Assembly: GCA_913776965.1 (NCBI GenBank)
Contig: CAJYQL010000019.1
Location: forward strand, 1-54,374
Length of the DNA: 54,374 bases
Origin: an uncultured Xylophilus sp.
GTDB taxonomy: Bacteria; Pseudomonadota; Gammaproteobacteria; Burkholderiales; Burkholderiaceae_C
Reading direction: 5' to 3'
Translations under genes and position numbers: made by a program
The notes under the pieces: model-generated
The model's database searches: none
Seen by the model: the letters and a program-made list of their open reading frames with translations, nothing else
Told to the model about the DNA's origin: nothing
In this document: positions 52,789 to 54,374 of the stretch, piece by piece
Numbering within the stretch: the first letter of the stretch is position 1
Layout of the letters: the number at the start of each line of letters is the position of its first letter

Positions 52789-53372
52789 CGCCGATCGTCG
52801 CCCGCAGCGAACTGGTGCTCGGCGGCCAGAAGAGCGGCAAGTCGCGCCGCGCCGAGATGCTGGCCGAACGCTGGCTGGCAGCGTCGCCCGACCACGGCGC
52901 GGTCTTCGTCGCCACCGCCCAGCCGTGGGACGACGAGATGCGCGCCCGCATCGACCGCCACCGGGCCGACCGTGCGGCGCGGCTGCCGGGGATGCGCACC
53001 GTCGAGGAGCCGCTGCGACTGGCCGAAGCGATCACCGAGGCGAGCCGGCCGGGCGTGCTGGTGGTCGCCGACTGCCTGACGCTCTGGCTGTCGAACTGCA
53101 GCATGGCCGACGCCGAGGTTGCGGATGCAAATCCGGCTTCTGCGCAGGCGCAGCAAGCGCGGGTAGCTCTGCTTTCGATAGCAATCGAGTCCGCGCCCGG
53201 GCCGGTGGTGCTGGTGTCCAACGAGATCGGGCTGGGCGTCGTGCCGATGGGCCGCGAGACGCGGGCCTTCGTCGATGCGCTCGGGCTGCTGAACCAGCGG
53301 ATGGCGGCGGCCTGCCACCGAGTCACGCTGATGGCGGCCGGCCTGCCGCTGACGCTGAAGGACGCACCATGA
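52785..53372 (+). CDS. cobU: Adenosylcobinamide kinase / adenosylcobinamide-phosphate guanylyltransferase
   Basis: The product is 195 aa; its start overlaps the cobB stop (ATGA). It activates adenosylcobinamide to the GDP form for attachment of the lower ligand. The P-loop is LGGQKSGKSRRAE, the guanylylated-His region is ARIDRHRADRA, and LVSNEIGLGVVPMGRETRAF is highly conserved. A stretch around residues 113-134 (EVADANPASAQAQQARVALL) looks longer than usual and coincides with an interspersed repeat. Confidence 0.93.
   Translation: MTPIVARSELVLGGQKSGKSRRAEMLAERWLAASPDHGAVFVATAQPWDDEMRARIDRHRADRAARLPGMRTVEEPLRLAEAITEASRPGVLVVADCLTLWLSNCSMADAEVADANPASAQAQQARVALLSIAIESAPGPVVLVSNEIGLGVVPMGRETRAFVDALGLLNQRMAAACHRVTLMAAGLPLTLKDAP
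53123..53186 (-). repeat. Palindrome-terminator-like element inside cobU, copy 4
   Basis: Read on the minus strand, GATTGCTATCGAAAGCAGAGC is followed by CCGCGCTTGCTGCGCCTGC and then GCCGGATTTGCAT. This repeats the order of the element at 39863-39920 (GCTATC, a GC-rich palindromic middle, then CCGATTTT). It lies in frame in cobU and codes for a non-conserved loop. Homology is judged by eye and is imperfect. Confidence 0.4.
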
Positions 53373-54241
53373 GCCGCCGCCTGCTGCGCTTAGCCGGCGC
53401 CCTGCTGCTGGCCGCAGCCTGCGGTCTGGCGCAGGCCGCCGACATCGTCGACGGTCGCGGGCGCACCATCGCCTTCGCCCAGCCGCCGCAGCGCATCGTC
53501 AGCCTGCTGCCGTCGCTGACCGAAAGCGTGTGTGCGCTCGAGCAGTGCAGTCGGCTGGTGGGGGTGGACCGGTATTCCAACTTTCCGGAGAGCGTACGCC
53601 GCCTGCCGCAGGTGGGCGGCGGCATCGATCCGAACATCGAGGCCATCGTCGCGTTGAAGCCCGACGTGGTGCTGCTCGCGGTGTCCTCGCGCGCCAGCGA
53701 GCGGCTGGAGGCGCTGGGCATCAAGGTGGTCGCGCTGGAGCCGAAGAGCCATGCCGACGTGCGCCGGGTGCTGGAAACGGTGGCGCGGCTCCTGCAGGTG
53801 CCGGACGAGGGCGCGGCGCGGCTCTGGCGCACCATCGACGCGGCGGTGCAGGCGGCGGCCCAGTCGCTGCCGGCGCGCCGCCCGCCGACGCGGGTGTACT
53901 TCGAGGTCAGCCGCGGGCCGTACGCGGCGGGGGCCTCGTCCTTCATCGGCGAGACGCTGGCGCGGCTCGGGGCGCAGAACGTGGTGCCCGCCACGCTCGG
54001 GCCGTTCCCCCGGCTCAACCCGGAATACGTGGTGCGCGCCGATCCGGACGTGATCATGGTCGGCAACCGGAGCATGCAGGCGATGGTGGCGTATCCCGGC
54101 TGGCAGGGGCTGCGGGCGATGCGCACCGGCCGCACCTGCGTCTTCGGCCCGGACGAATCCGACGTGGTGGTGCGGCCCGGCCCGCGCATGGCCGAGGCGG
54201 CCCGCATCATGGCGCGCTGCCTGGCGGAGAAGGCGCCGTGA
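53369..54241 (+). CDS. btuF: Periplasmic cobalamin-binding protein
   Basis: The product is 290 aa; the start overlaps the cobU stop (ATGA). It has a signal peptide to about AQAAD and a type III solute-binding fold: RIVSLLPSLTESVCAL, VGVDRYSNFP, IEAIVALKPDVVLL and FEVSRGPYAAGASSFIGETL are typical of BtuF-like proteins. It delivers B12 to a BtuCD transporter, whose permease gene follows directly. Confidence 0.92.
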   Translation: MSRRLLRLAGALLLAAACGLAQAADIVDGRGRTIAFAQPPQRIVSLLPSLTESVCALEQCSRLVGVDRYSNFPESVRRLPQVGGGIDPNIEAIVALKPDVVLLAVSSRASERLEALGIKVVALEPKSHADVRRVLETVARLLQVPDEGAARLWRTIDAAVQAAAQSLPARRPPTRVYFEVSRGPYAAGASSFIGETLARLGAQNVVPATLGPFPRLNPEYVVRADPDVIMVGNRSMQAMVAYPGWQGLRAMRTGRTCVFGPDESDVVVRPGPRMAEAARIMARCLAEKAP

Positions 54242-54374
54242 GCGTCGCCGCGCCGGCGCGGACCGGCCGCGCGGCTGCGCTCGGCGCCGGGCTGCTGGTG
54301 CTCGGCGCGGCGCTGCTGGCGCTGGGCGCGGCGATAGGCAGCACCGGGATCGAGAGCCTGGCCGCCGTGCGGGA
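54238..54374 (+). CDS. btuC: FecCD/BtuC-family permease, 5' end only
   Basis: The GTG at 54238 overlaps the btuF stop (GTGA). The 45 visible residues start with a short basic segment and a strongly hydrophobic helix (LLVLGAALLALGAAIGSTGI), as in the BtuC/FecCD permeases. The rest lies beyond the window. The family is firm from context, but only the N-terminus can be seen. Confidence 0.75.
   Translation, partial: MSVAAPARTGRAAALGAGLLVLGAALLALGAAIGSTGIESLAAVR

Overview
The window is a piece of a G+C-rich chromosome from a betaproteobacterium, most likely family Comamonadaceae (Burkholderiales). The reasons are the tig-clpP-clpX-lon block followed by tRNA-Gly/Cys/Leu, the small Trp-rich protein next to a c-type cytochrome, the zapB-zapA-6S RNA order, and a bipartite palindrome/terminator repeat of a kind I recall from that family. 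No species can be named from the sequence alone.

Layout. (1) 1-1469 is the end of a prophage: holin-like protein, M15 endolysin, a tiny membrane ORF and an overlapping Rz/Rz1 spanin pair. (2) 1486-8670 is an A+T-richer accessory block. It holds an OLD-like AAA ATPase/TOPRIM gene (a possible phage-defence gene), an SOS-box-controlled operon (two unknown small genes, umuD, umuC), a secreted subtilase with a long three-module propeptide, and a frameshifted SRAP/YedK gene. (3) 8849-11344 encodes a large S-layer/RTX-like surface protein with a strong terminator. (4) 11911-20720 is conserved core: two small low-complexity proteins, tig, clpP, clpX, lon, three tRNAs, a conserved acidic protein and murI, followed by class I fumarase. 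(5) 22357-29012 is a second accessory segment bounded by two broken fumarase fragments. It carries a tyrosine integrase with an in-frame amber codon, a mosaic paralogue of the surface protein, a kinase-like orphan, three overlapping small genes and a truncated HTH antitoxin. (6) 29117-49220 is core again: an MHYT-GGDEF-EAL protein, fumC, a UPF0114 protein, acs, a LapA-like protein, cytochrome c, ilvD with a divergent LysR, lgt, malonyl-CoA synthetase, an overlapping HD-GYP / PAS-GGDEF-EAL pair, a TSUP permease, zapA/zapB and 6S RNA. (7) 49312-54374 is a cobalamin-riboswitch operon, btuB-cobB-cobU-btuF-btuC, in which every gene overlaps the next by 4 nt.

How the genes work together. Trigger factor, ClpXP and Lon form the protein-folding and quality-control block. 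The umuDC operon is an SOS mutagenesis module, and the SRAP gene beyond the protease is functionally related to it. The cobalamin operon imports B12 and corrinoids and finishes their assembly under B12 feedback. Three c-di-GMP proteins suggest a sessile/motile switch, and the two surface-layer paralogues provide the envelope coat.

Most unusual points: the two uncharacterised genes locked into an SOS-controlled umuDC operon; the OLD-like gene beside the lysis cassette; the mosaic surface-layer paralogues with matching SD-less leaders; the fumarase fragments bounding the integrase segment; and the interspersed palindrome-terminator element, one copy of which seems to lie inside the cobU coding sequence. 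I found no CRISPR array, rRNA, reverse transcriptase or intact insertion sequence.
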